From Filobasidium wieringae (lineage: Eukaryota > Basidiomycota > Tremellomycetes > Filobasidiales > Filobasidiaceae), in assembly GCA_001600055.1 (NCBI GenBank), contig BCIV01000020.1, forward strand, positions 400,309 through 464,308: a stretch of 64,000 bases of DNA, written 5' to 3'. Positions 24,113 through 36,500 of this stretch are shown in pieces; the first letter of the stretch is position 1, and each line of letters starts with the position of its first letter. Under the pieces are notes generated by a model. It was given only the letters and a program-made list of their open reading frames with translations. It was not told where the DNA came from and searched no databases. The position numbers and the translations under genes are program-made.

Positions 24113-24968
24113 CTAAACGCTTGAAACCAGGCTCAACAGTACTGTCGAAACAGCGACCATTAACCTATCGAGCTGAACGGTTAGACTGGTTCCATACTGA
24201 GACAACCGTGGCAGTGCCTCACATTGTCTGAGCCGATCCGGAAAGACTTGCTCTCTTGGCCGCCGCATTGACAATGTCGCTAGCGCTATTGACAATTGTA
24301 TAGTTTGGCGAAACCCAGAAGTTATACCACCCGTTCTCGTTGGGAGTCACGTTTCTCGCGGTGAAGATCCTGTATCAGACAATTCAGTTGCTTGCGTATT
24401 CCGTAGTTGTACCATCGAGATGCAGCTCTTACATGGAATTTCCCGGTACCAAATCAGTCTCGTTCTGAGACAGAAATCCGGATCCAGATGAATTCCCAAA
24501 AGCCTCGGGGCGAGTACCTGTTGAGAAGTTGAATTGACTTCCAGTCATGTTGACAACGTTATTACACTAAGATAATGAGGCCGATTGTAGAAGTCAACAT
24601 TCGGAAAGTCGGCCGTCTTGGGACACAATCACCCATTCAGCCAATGACTGACCCAAATCTCAGGAAGTAGTAAATATGGCGGTTCTGTTCGATTTTTTAG
24701 TCCATGGGTTGTTCTATGGCAATTCAACTATCAGATCAGTAATCCTGGCTCCTTATGGTTTCATATTCAGGTCAGATGAGCAAGGCGTACGTTCTCTGTA
24801 TCGCCCAAACCCCCTCAGCCGGAATAGTCCACGTTACATTGCTGTCTTTAACAACTTGTACCTGCGCAAGCGTCTGACCAAGGCCGCTATTGACGCATGG
24901 ACCCCACCATCCACTTCCTGTGCCATTCAGAGATGACATGCTGTAGTATATAGTCTGTGACGGGTTTG
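24113..24968 (-). CDS. putative GPI-anchored cell-surface protein (structure uncertain)
   Basis: Three 3' exons join well: 24566-24433, 24369-24223 and 24164-24113. They encode an Asn/Ser/Thr-rich chain with N-glycosylation sequons (FNFSTG, NSSGSG, QNETD, RNVTPN, PNYTIV). The chain ends in SGSAQTMLMVAVSTVLLSLV, a hydrophobic tail with small residues before it, as in GPI-anchor signals. Upstream, the frame 24968 to about 24790 encodes GTGSGWWGPCVNSGLGQTL and VTWTIPAEGVWAIQ and probably belongs to the same gene, but the linking exon (perhaps a 16-nt piece near 24740) and the signal peptide were not established. The family is unknown. Confidence 0.5.
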
Positions 24969-25713
24969 CTGTAGCTCAAGAATTGTGTATAGCAATCTGA
25001 TGGGTTTTAGTATTTCGATCAGTGAGTCCAGCGTCTAGCGGAGCTAACAAAGACCATAGACATATAGACAACGTATATATACATGTATACCATGTATACA
25101 CACATCAGTACAATTCTATCGAATTCATCAGCTCCACTAGTCAGCCTTCGAGCTCCCCACCGCCTCTTCAGGAACATCATACCGACTCAGTCCGAACTAT
25201 CGAACCTTAAACAGAAGGCAAGGTCGGTCAACGTGCGCGCTAAAGCATGCCAAGCCCCTGCTAGCGAAAAAAAATGCCGAGGCTCGTATTGGGCCGCCAA
25301 ACACAATCAGGGAAGCAGAATGTAAAATCAAACCATATCATCTTGTGTTCGAAACACCACATGGAACATAGGGAACTCGCAATCACACGCATATAACGGA
25401 ATATCCAATCGCTAATCTGTCATTCTTCTCAAATCTATTCTATACCCCGTATGCAGACTGGTTCAGGCAGGAACCGGTCCGGTCGGTTGTTACATCGTCG
25501 TTATTGTTTTGTTTGTTCGTATATCGATTCGCGTAGAGGCTGGAAACGCAGAGGGGACCGGGTGAAAGGAAGAGATGAAGGCCGGAAACGGGGAAAGAAA
25601 GGTGAAAACATCTAGCTCTAAGAGGTCGTACGTGGAAGGGTATCGCTGTAGCTATATCCTGGCGGTCAGTATGGATCGATATGCTCGTGAAACGCGTTTC
25701 GACGTACCTGAAA
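24969..25713. other. intergenic region with AT-rich alternating tract
   Basis: Near 25075-25101 lies an alternating purine-pyrimidine tract with self-complementary parts (gtatatatacatgtata then ccatgtatac). No gene was recognised. The right part is the 3' flank of the NTF2-like gene. Confidence 0.5.
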
Positions 25714-27651
25714 CTACTCGCGGTACTCTTCGCCCAAAGGCTCGACGGTCTCGACGCTTTCGACGGCGACATAGGTGGTAGGTTCGACGATAACGTTCTG
25801 GATGACGATAGTCTCCTCAACCGTGTTGGGTTCCGCCTTGACGTTGGCCAAAACGTTCTTGCCATCCTCGTAAGCCCCGTTGACGGTATCCCTAGCGTTT
25901 CCGACGATCTCCCTCCCCTGGTCCATCTTCTCGTTCACAGCGCCTCGAAGCTTAGCAGGTCCGTTCTGTTCCAAATCCTTCCCAACGACCCGACCTTCCT
26001 GGAACCCATCGGCGAGAACTCCCGAAAGCTTGCTCATTCCAGAGGAAAGAGGGCCAAACAATCCGGAAGAAACCTTCCCTACGTACTGTTCCGCCTCGCT
26101 CTCCAAACCCATCCCCTTCTCCTTGATATCGTTGCCGAAAGCCTTTCCATCCTCGACGTAGGGACGCCCGCCACTCTTGTCGATCCAAGCGGAAACCAAC
26201 CCAAAGAGACCTTGTTTTTCTCCCTGAGTGTAACCTCGGTTGAAATCGTTGGCGGCATCCTTTTGAGCAGCGAGGGCAGTACGTTGAGCTTCGGTAAGAG
26301 TCTGTTCGGCTTTATCGGCAGCATCTCGAGCTTTGGCCTGACCGAGTTCATATTGCTATTTCAATGAAAAAAGATTACACGAAAAAAAGGGGTAAAAGTC
26401 AGCTTCTCCTCCCATAGGCTCGTGATCTCAAAGACATACCTTGAGAGCCTCCGACTTCTTCTCATCCAATACTTCTTCGACCCCCTCGACCTTTTCCTGC
26501 ACGACCCCAGCCCAGACCTTCAGAATCTCCAAAACCTGTTCCAAAGTCCCCTTTGCAGCCCCCGCGACGATCCCCGCCCTGACCGCACCCTTGTGTCTCA
26601 AATCCTCCGCATAGCGCTCAGCCGAGGTTTGGTACGCTTTAGCGAGAGCCACACCTTGACCGGCGGCGAGGGAAGCTTTGTTGATCACCGCTCCGGACGA
26701 ATCGGTCGCGATTTGATACCCTACTCCAGCGACTTCGGCAGAGGAGTGGATGGAACGTTGAACCGTGTGACCGAGATGGTTGGTCGTTTGAGTGGCAGAG
26801 TTCTGAGCCGAGAGCACGAGGGGATGGACGTATTGGTTGTTCAATGTCAAAGTCTTGGTGACCGCGTCCGAAGTACCCATAAGAGCGATCGACATGGTCC
26901 TCAAAACGACTACTCCCGGCAGGCGTCCCTATCAGCTTCCCATCTCTTATCAACCCTAATCATAGAAGCGCTTACCATTCTTGTACCACCAACCAACGAT
27001 TGGGACGGCTTCCAACAGCCCTTGAACGGTCCAGACGTCCTCCTGAGCGTAGACCTTGAGATCGCCCGCAGAGTCGGGGGCGAATCGGAGGACGGTACTT
27101 GCAGGGACGGGGAGGGTGATCAAGGGAAATACCCGAGGAGAGAGAAGGATTTCGGTACGAATGATAGCTGTTTGTCCGCTGTTATCGATAGAAGTCAAGA
27201 TAAAGGTCGGGACGAAAAAAAGGGGTCAGTTTTTGGACAGGCTTGCGTGAGGATCTAAAGTACAGGATGACTTACTCGAAGACGACGTCGATGATCTTGG
27301 CTTGTTTCTTGTTGATGTTCGCCCAGAGATCGTTCAGTTTCTTGACCTTGGAGATCCCTTGCACGTTCCACTAGAGACGGGAAGAAAAGATGTTGTCCAC
27401 CGGTCAGTATCATCGACGGACATTCATTCCCAGTGCACGTTCGGAAAGGTGAAAAAAGAACAACTCACAAGAGGATGTTTATAGACGACCTGATCGATGT
27501 AGAATCGGTTGATGAACGCATTACGCTCGATGGGATCGTAAGAGAACAGATCCTTGAGGGAAGCGGTGATAGGATCATGCAGTTCTGGGTTGAAAGAGGG
27601 AAAGGGGGAAGGAGACTCGGAAGTCGAGGCTGAGAGGGTTGCTATGGACAT
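25714..27651 (-). CDS. NTF2/SnoaL-like protein with long amphipathic Ala/Lys/Glu tail
   Basis: A 531-residue protein in five exons: 27651-27469, 27370-27276, 27178-26976, 26912-26440, 26355-25714. Residues 20-200 look like a fungal NTF2-like fold (FSYDPIERNAFINRFYI, then VQGISKVKKLNDLWANI and a C-terminal strand set with VPIVGWWYKNG). The C-terminal 300 residues are Ala, Gly, Lys and Glu rich with recurring amphipathic helices (QAKARDAADKAEQTLTEAQ, NDIKEKGMGLESEAEQYVG), as in LEA or lipid-droplet coat proteins. No catalytic motif is visible. By analogy it may coat lipid droplets or protect membranes under drying stress; this is inference only. The plus strand of the last exons is also open for long stretches, but that is a composition shadow. 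Confidence 0.8.
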
Positions 27652-28879
27652 GGCGGTGTCGTTGTAGTGGTAGGATTGGTTGTGAAAGTGGTAGAGTGGG
27701 AGTCAGATGAGAGTGATCTGAGGTGAATGCGTGATTCTAGATATATGAAGGTAAGTGATGGCTGATCCTCTAGTACCTAATTGTGAGTGTGCTATCGAGA
27801 ATGACTGAGCCGAGCGATCTTTCTCACGGTCCATCGTCATGATCGCAGTAACCACTCACTCGTCATATCTCGTCATCGCATTCCTCTGCCTTAGCTGCCT
27901 CTCATCAGAATCGTCCATTCCTGTGCTCCCACGCCCAGAACTTTGCTCGGTTCCTCGCATCACAAAAGACCTAGCGCACGTTTGAGATAAAGGACGTTTC
28001 ACTCTGAACGGGAATACACATCCCTTTTATTCTGCCTCTGCTCCTCTTCCCGCCTCACTTCCTGTACAACGATTCGATGACGTGGAGGAGAAGGTACAGG
28101 TCAAAAGTCTCTCAGCTGTTTCGGGGGGGAAGGAACCCTCGTTTCACTCCCCCCCGAACGTGATCAGATCACAGATCTGCGTTGATTGTGCTGATCATTG
28201 ATCATTCAGCTGATAACTGGGATACTTCCGGTGCGCAGGGTTATCAAGGATTATCTGCTTCCGATCGGCTGATAAGAATCGCTCGCACGGGGAAAAGCCG
28301 TGAGTGACAATGACGTGTGTTTTCTGCTTTATTGGTTATCTTTTGTCGTTTCCGTCCGAGATAGTGGCTGTGTCTGCCTATATTGAAGCTCATGACAAGG
28401 GTCGAGGTTATGTGAGGGGATGGTGGGATTCTGGCAAGGCCAGGTGAGCTTGAAGTCTCACCCTTGAGCAGGCAGATCCTTGTATCCTTTTGTCGGGGGA
28501 AAAAGTCAACAAACAAACTCCAAATCTCGGTCCTGCCCTTAATTCAGCCAACTCTTGCATTGCCCGCCAGCCCTCATGCTTGAGTGCAGAACTTGAACGT
28601 TCCTCCTCTCTGAAATCTGACCAGCTCTATCTAGGCATCTCACATCCATTCGCGACCCAGCGAAAAAAGCCTCATCCGTCACGATCACGTCCACCCCTTC
28701 GAACCGAATGCAAGGCGGAAGCAAAATCGAGAGGAATGGGCGACTGGTACTTGCACCCGGATTCGAGTCCAAGCGATTATGATTGATCATATTGTTGTGT
28801 ACGAACTCGCAACTCCCTTGGGTTTTTGTGAGCCGTCGGATCTTGATATTAGCATACACAGAATAGACAGACGACTGCA
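27652..28879. other. 1.2 kb divergent intergenic region
   Basis: It lies between the divergent NTF2-like (-) and phosphatase (+) genes and so holds two promoters. Pyrimidine-rich tracts and a ggggggg run near 28124 are visible. No convincing gene was seen; the short frames are random. Confidence 0.5.
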
Positions 28880-30489
28880 ATGGTCAAGGATACCGAACAT
28901 ACTACTGCCCGGACGGACGCTTCGGATGTACACAGGTTTACCAATCTTGATCCGGAGACGAGGGACGATTCGAATGACCCTTATACCTTTCAAGTGCGTC
29001 CTTCCTTATCCTTTCCCTTTACCTGCCCTTGTTCTTGCTGAACAAATTGCTTCGGTGCGGATCAGTCGTTAACAGGATTCTTTAAATACAATGAAGAAGG
29101 AGTCCCACTCGCTCCTAATGACTCGGTTCATTCCGGGTCGTCTGATTTCGGCTTGATCAAGCAGGATTGGGAACAGGTCAAGAAGGAGGTCGAAGGTCGG
29201 TCTTTAAACTTACCACAAGAGGAGAGAACAAGACGTCGAGTGGCTTACATGTATTGATGGCTGGAACAGAACTGCAAGCGAATGCCGAGAAGGGAGTGGT
29301 TTACAAGGTCTTCTTCTGTGGTACGCTCCTTCTCCAATCTACGCTACCTTTTCTGATCGAGAAGAAGAAATGACAACTTATATGGGCTGCTTGTGAACCA
29401 ATTGAACAGGAAGACACGCTCAAGGTTGGCATAACGTTGGGAACGAGAAGTACGATCAAATCGTCAGTCCCCGTTTCCTGTCCTCATTCCTCCTTGAAAC
29501 CGGAAATTGATCGTTCTCCTGATCATGATAGACTTGGGATACGGATTACGCACGAAGGAATGGAGATGATGAGATCACTTGGGGACCGGATGCCGAGTTG
29601 ACCCCTAAAGGACTAGGACAGGCTGCTGTGAGTCTTTCCCTTCCATTCCTTTCGCCTCTCCTTGTTGAAGAGGATACACCGCTCATTCCTTTCCCGATTG
29701 TTCGATTCACTGTAGGACCTCAATGAGGCCTGGAAAAACAATCTGGCAAAAGGTTGCCCCAGACCGGACAAGTGGTTCGTCTCCCCCTTCACCCGGACGG
29801 CGGATACCATGAGAGTATCGTTCCAGGGAGTTTTCAGGGATGACGACAGACCGTTGTTCGTGGAGGTAAGTCGGGATACGATTACCTCTATCAATCACTG
29901 AGGAGATGAGCTAAATCAACGCGCTATCGTTTCGGGAGTAGAAATTTAGGGAGATTTATGGGGAACAGACTTGTGATAAAAGACGTACAAAGGTGTGTTT
30001 GATTCAAGATCTGCAGTCATTGATGCTGGAAAATCTCACTTGGAGACCCGTTTCGGATCACTCAATTAGTCCTTCTTGAAAGAGCGATTTCCCTTCTGTG
30101 ACTTTGAGCCTGATTTCGCCGAAGAGGATCCGCTTTGGAAAGAAGGTGAGTCAAGAGTTACAGTCACGAACGGACGCGAGAAGAATATTCACCGAGCGGC
30201 ATTCGTTGGTCACAGACGAACGGGAATTGGAGGTCGATCGAAGGGTCAGAATAAGAGAAGCTGTTTACAAGATTTTCGATGAGACGGATGATACCTGTGC
30301 GTTTCCGAAATTCTCGTCTCGTTGGCCTGTAGGAACTGACCGTGACATCCCTTCCGCTCAGATATCTCCATAACTTCCCATGCATGTGCGACTCAATCGC
30401 TATGCGCCATCCTGAAGCACAGGATTTTCAAGCTCGGAACGGCAGGAATGATCCCTATCGTTGTCAAGGCGACCAAGAACAAGCATTGA
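28880..30489 (+). CDS. histidine phosphatase / phosphoglycerate-mutase-like protein (PMU1-type)
   Basis: A 309-residue protein in ten exons: 28880-28993, 29066-29195, 29270-29320, 29410-29462, 29532-29627, 29716-29865, 29942-29992, 30070-30145, 30216-30296, 30362-30489. The phosphohistidine motif FFCGRHAQGWHNVG puts the catalytic His near 101. PFTRTADTM holds the second Arg, and SITSHACATQSL the second active-site His (about 274). The N-terminal GFFKYNEEG and the TCDKRRT element fit the fungal PMU1 branch. Such proteins dephosphorylate small phosphoesters; some suppress loss of phosphoglycerate mutase. The start ATG follows no in-frame upstream ATG. All ten exon phases agree. Confidence 0.9.
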
Positions 30490-30714
30490 AGACCTCAGTA
30501 CAAATTCAAACGGCACCTCAGCGATGAGATCGGACGGTTTGCATTCATTGGATTTGACATGATCTATTCTACATGGGGTTCGTGGTATCGGCGATTATTA
30601 TAGATTACGAGCGGCAGCATTTGTTTGTGTAACATTGGATTCGGGTTGACGCGAATTGAAGCATTATTGATTGAGAGATTGAGAAATAAGCGTTGCAATG
30701 TGGGATCTGCACGT

Positions 30715-31671
30715 CTAGGCGGTTCCGACCGAGCCGTTATTATCAACCCCGTTGATAGAGCTTCTTCGTCGCTCATAACCTGCCGAGTCACGTTCGCGCA
30801 TCGACCTGGTGTTCTCGCTCCAGATCGAGGTCGACTTTGAACCATCATAGTTGCTCTTGGAGTTGGTCAATCCGATCGTCAGGAGGAAAATGACAAGGCC
30901 GGTGGTCTGCTCGATCACAAGATAGAGGGTCAAGCTTTGCTGTAAGAACGGTAAGAAGGATAGCTTACGACAGCGACCAAGAACCAAGCGAAAGCTAGAG
31001 TTGAGGCTGCGAGACTATGTGTCACCGAACACAAGGGAATTAGCTCATCACGACCAACTTGAAGTTTGGTGACAGTTCTCACCCGACGAACGGCCCATTC
31101 AAATAATGGAGGTTACTCCATCTGATATCACTCGTGAAAATAGCGGCTCCGACTGATAAACGCAGGACCACAAATCAGTCATAAAGTCACCCCGATCTTG
31201 CCGTCTTCACGGACCTAAAGCGATGAGCCACCACAACAGCAACAGGACGATCTCAAGTGCGATGCTGTTCCCGCTCGATCTCCTGCGGCCGGAGGAGACC
31301 ATATTCGCTACCAGGCTGTGCGTCGCGAGTAGTGTTGCGTCAGATGTAGGGTTAAGAAGTGCCTCTATGAAGTTCACTCACAAGTAGGTCGCGGTTACGA
31401 ATAACAGGACCGAAGCGGCGAGAATGACCGCATTGGAATGCAGGTAGAAACCGAATCTACGATAGCGGCCACCTATGGTTTTCTTCCGATTGTCAGCGTC
31501 CGCCTTGTGTGGTACACCTAATATCAACTTACGACCATCTGGGACGGCGATGATACCCTGTTGATTGAACCAAGCTAGCAGAGCAGCTGAGACGGCGAGA
31601 CTGGCTAGCGAGGCCAGGCAAACAACCCAAAGCAGAGTAAGGTGGATGGAATGATATTTGGTGATGGCCAT
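30715..31671 (-). CDS. four-helix membrane protein (MARVEL-like)
   Basis: A 212-residue protein in six exons: 31671-31533, 31472-31382, 31315-31215, 31152-31083, 31014-30969, 30906-30715. Four hydrophobic helices are visible: LLWVVCLASLASLAVSAALL, NAVILAASVLLFVTATYL, IALEIVLLLLWWLIALVGAA and LAASTLAFAWFLVAV leading into GLVIFLLTIGL. The cytosolic tail is Ser/Arg-rich. The arrangement, with a small charged loop and a WW-containing third helix, is typical of fungal MARVEL-type proteins that sit in plasma-membrane domains. The exact family is inferred from topology, not from a catalytic motif. Confidence 0.78.
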
Positions 31672-33502
31672 ATTTATTGCTTGATCTCGATAAAGTCAAT
31701 AGTGGTGACTGTATGGAGTATGGAGAAAACAACTCCGCTGAACACGTGAGGTATATATACCATTTCGACCATGTCCACCATGCCGCCATGACAGTGCCAA
31801 GGGGACAAGGGGTAATGAAAGGACGAACGAAATGCTCTAACCGCGATCAAAGACTCCACACTAATACACAGCTCAAACCCTAACACGTGCCTTTGAAGGA
31901 ACCAACGTGAAACTTCGGGCAACAACCGCGCGCTAACCCATCAAACCCTTCTTCGGGCTGCTCCGCCCCAGAAACGCTCCCCATCTCCCCGGAGCCGCGA
32001 GTAGAAACAAAAGCTGTGTGAAGGAACAGCAAGTCACATGTAGCTTCGGTACAGCTGCCTGGCATTGAACTTTCTGTCATCTCTGGATCTCTGGGCACTC
32101 TGGCGCGGTAACGATGTTGTTGGTAAGACATGTGTTTTCCGGTTCTCGTTTCCTTGGCAGATGATGTGTTTCTGGCCGAGATGATGATTTCGGTGATGCT
32201 GGGTGTTCTTGTTGCGCTTGCTTGTTGCTTATCGAAGCTCGTTGGCTGCAAGCAAGCGGTGGAAAGATCGATCTCAGAGCAGACATCCCTCTTCCTTGAA
32301 AAGCCCAAGGTTGAATGAACACTTCAGTTCAGAGTTCCCAGCTCGTAGACTCAGCCGTCCGATTGGGGACACAGCTCCAGTCCGCTTACTCGATTGATAA
32401 TCATTCCATTCCATCTTTGCTATGTACAAAGACGGACTGGTTTGTACGGGATGCATGGGTTCCTCGATAACAAGAGGGATATGATATCGATAAACTGAGT
32501 AGGAGAAGAACGCCCTCGATAGCGATACCTAGTTAACAGAAAGAGTACCACTATGAAAGGCTGCCGAATCTTATACGGAAAATCCACCTGTTCTTAATCG
32601 TAGTCGACTTCAACGTCTTTGCGTTGGAGTAGATTAGAACCTCTCATGAACGCCCTGTAGCATCATCTGCGAACAAGGAGGTTGGTACTCAGAGGTCATT
32701 TAAAGGTCATGGAAGACCGAGAAAGACCTCGAACGCCACTCGATCCGCGGAGTAATCAGCTGATTTGAGTTTGATTCCAGCGAGAACCAGCGATGTTTTT
32801 TTTATTTTCGAGAGGTGGTCGTGATCCTCTGTCTTTTCCTTCTTCACGGGGAATTCTCTACCACTGGGCCACTGGTCATGACTTGAGGTGATGGCGATAT
32901 GTGTTTGATGTATGCTATGCGTGGTTTGATCGGGATGAAACGGTTGACCAGGACGAGTCTGAAACAGCGGCGAAGTAGGTTTGGTAGTGACGATGTAGTC
33001 CAGGGTGACGTCATTCAACGTGGATGGCATACGTTCTCTATTCATAGAATTTCGCGATATGTTATCGACCACTCGGCCACTCTACTGGTTTCGATAATCA
33101 CACTACACCAGCACCCCGACCATCTTCAACCGTCGCTATCTATCATTATCGCTCTCACACCCTCCTCTATACTTACTCGAACCATCATACCATCGAGAAA
33201 CACGACAGTCCGCAGTCGAAACGCCCCTTTCAACCGGTCGTCAACTCTCGCTTACGACTTGTCTAGTGAGTTTGTAGACGTCATCGCCTGCTCGTGACTA
33301 GCTTGTTACCATGCTAGCTCGCTGCCTTGATCACGGTTCATAGTCTAATCTCCTCCTTTCCATCACAGATAGCGTCGTTATTTGCTATACCAGCTATACC
33401 TAGTACGACACCCATTGCCACACACCTACCAACATCAAACATCATCGACTGAGCAACTGTCGTTCGAGGTCATCAATTCAATAACGACTTACGCGACTCA
33501 TC
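31672..33502. other. 1.8 kb divergent region upstream of the AspRS fusion
   Basis: The left part is the promoter of the MARVEL-like gene. The right part (about 33100-33502) is a CT-rich leader with AUG-poor sequence typical of a highly expressed fungal gene. Short frames on both strands between 31880 and 33072 have no recognisable product. Confidence 0.5.
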
Positions 33503-36500
33503 ATGGTCGGCCTGATCGATAAACTCAAAACAAAGCTTCACTCTTCCTCCTCTTCCACTGACCACACCTCGAACTCGAACCCACCAACCCGTTCAAGCCT
33601 CGAGACCTCTCGCCGCTCTTCCCTCGACCCAGCAGCGAGCAACACCCGTACCTCGAGCCGAAATGCAAGTCCAGTTCGGAGGTCCGGATCAGGGTTCTCA
33701 ACCCCTAGTAAAAAGGATGGGACCCGGACTCCCACGGCGGTGGATTCTCTTCTAAACAAGGCCAAATCTCTTCATCCCGCCCCTGGTTCTCGTTCCCTCG
33801 CCACTCCAGCTTCTTCCTCCAAGAATGGACAGTCAACGGGGATCTCGAAAAACTCGCTGAAGAAGAAGAGGAGACAGGCCAAGAAGGAGCAACGACGAAA
33901 AGAGGTCGAACAACGTCAGAGAGAACAGGGTGAAGGTGCTAAAGGCAGGATGGCCAGGAAGGCTGAACCGGGAAGCAAATATAGGAATGAAGGGTTTGGT
34001 TATTATCCCTTGATGAGGAGTGATCCTAAGCAATCCGAGAGTCAGTCGCCTGTTTATACGTCGATCGCGCACAGAGCAACCGGAGTACTGATCGCTTATC
34101 CCGCCCGATATAGAATTCGAATACAAGGACATGAGCGATTTGACGGAGGAAGATATCGGTTCTGAAGTCACCTTGAGAGCGAGAGTGGATCATGTTCGGC
34201 CTCATAGTAGGTCTTCTCCTGCCTCCCGTCCCACATCCGAATCGAGCGTGTAAACTTACTCGTCTTCGCTTCATGTGCAAAAAGGTTCCAAGTTGGCCTT
34301 CATCGTGCTGAGATATCAGATGGAAAAGATGCAGGCGGTCATCAGTGTTCCTTCTTCTGCTTCTTCTGGCTCTTCCGGCGCTTTCAATGCTCGTCGAGAG
34401 GCGAGAAGCGGGAGAAGAGATACGAAGGAAGTGTTCATGACTCCTTCTGAAGAGCTTGGACAGGGCGTACGAGGTTTGGATATCGCCAGCCAGCAAGGGG
34501 CAGAGTCACATGTTTCCCAGGCTCAGTACTCTCAGGCTCAAATTCCCGTTCAGGCCGGATCGATCGGATTGGCTCCTCCTTTGGACTTGGGACAGGATGG
34601 TCAGATCCTCAACATTCCCGCCGTTCCCGCCTCTTCCGTCGCACAACCTGCCGAGACGCTGATCATGAAACCTTCCGCACCTATCGGACAGGATTACGCT
34701 GGTGCCAAGATCGGGGAGAGGACCGAGTTGGGCGAAAACGGGTTGATCCCCAAAGCTCTTCCTGGTCAATCTAGACCCAGGCAGAAGGAGAGGCTGAGGA
34801 GTTACAAGAGACCTCATGATGAGCTTGCCGGGTATGATTCGGAGGATTCGTCTTCTTCTGACGAGGACGAGATGGCAGAGGACTACGACTCGGAGTACGA
34901 CGCGACTCACAAGGAGGGAGAGGTTTCGGAGGACTTTGTACGATGGATTTCCCACCTGAACAAGGAATCGTTGGTTCATATCACCGGTCGACTCCAAAAG
35001 CCCAAAAACTCTAAAGGAAGGGTAGATGAGGCTTCTAAAGGCTTGAGCGGGATGGAATTAAAGGTTCAGAAATGTTTCGTGGTAGGGAGAGCGTTCGAGC
35101 AGGCTCCTTTCCAGTTGAACGCCGTGGAGGGTTTCAAGGTGGCCACCGACGAGGAAAAGTTGCATGGGAAGAACAAGAAAGTGCAAGAGGAAGAGGAAGG
35201 TGGGAAGATCAGTTTGAGACAGGAGATGAACAACAGGACGTTTGATCTGAGAGTGAGTGACCATGGCCGGAGCACCCAGAGAGATGGAAGTTTTCTGAAT
35301 AAATTGCACGGTATCGCTAGGCACCGACAAACCAAGCGATCTTCCGCATCAGGGCATCTGTCTGTCGACTGTTCAGGGAATACTTGGACGATCAGGGTTT
35401 CACCGAGATTCAGTCGGCCAAGTTGCAGGGAAGCGCAACCGAAGGTGGAGCTAGCGTTTTCAAGCTGGACTACTTCGGAAGACCTGCTTATCTCGCCCAG
35501 AGTCCTCAATTGGTATGTTGTCTTGAGAACTGTTATGGATGAGGGCAAACGCTGGTTCTGACGCTTCATTCGGTCAGGCCAAACAACAAGCGATCATCGC
35601 TGACATGGGCAAGATTTACGAGATCGGAAGCATCTTCCGAGCGGAAAACTCCAATACGGCTCGTCACTTGACCGAGTTTGTCGGGATGGATTTGGAGATG
35701 GCGATCGATACCGATTACCACGAGTGTATGAACGTCATTGATGGTGTACTAAAGAAGATTTTCAAGGGAGTGCAAGAGCGCAACAAGAAGGAACTCGAGG
35801 TCGTCAAGCAAAGATTTCCTCATCAGGATCTGATCATTCCTGACAAGACTGTCATCCTTCACTACAAGGAAGGTGTACAGCTTCTGAGGGACGCTGGTCA
35901 CAAACATGAAGATGGATCCGAGATCCAGGACGATGAAGACTTCGACACGCCCACAGAGAAACGGTTGGGCGCGATCGTCAAGGAGAAGTATAATACTGAT
36001 TATTACATTCTGGACAAATTTCCTACTGGCGTTCGACCGTTCTATACCATGCCTGATCCAACGGACGAGAGGTATTCGAACTCTTTCGACATCTTCGTTC
36101 GTGGACAGGAAATTCTCTCAGGGGGACAGCGTGTCCATGACTCAGCTATGCTCGAAGCCAAGATGAAAGACAGCGGGATGGATCCTGAGATGTTGAGCGA
36201 GTATATTCACGCTTTCCGTTTGGGCGCTCCCCCTCACGCTGGTGGAGGTGTAGGTCTCGATCGATTGATCATGCTCATGTTGAAGTTGGACAACATCAGG
36301 TTCGCTTCCCTCTACCCAAGAGATCCAAAGTCGTTCCCTGACAGCGGAAAACCGCCCCCTGCTCCTCGACCCAAGATTGGCCGACACGGAACTCTTCCCG
36401 ATATCTCGTCCCTCATCGCCGCCTACGGAGACTCGACTAACACCTCATGGCTAGACCCCAGGTACACCATCTGGAGACATCTCGAAACGGGTGCAGCTAT

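Noticed and set aside
26422..27258. 278-codon plus-strand open frame
   Set aside because: It is a mirror of the Ala/Lys/Glu-rich minus-strand gene; the minus-strand exons join perfectly and encode a coherent protein.
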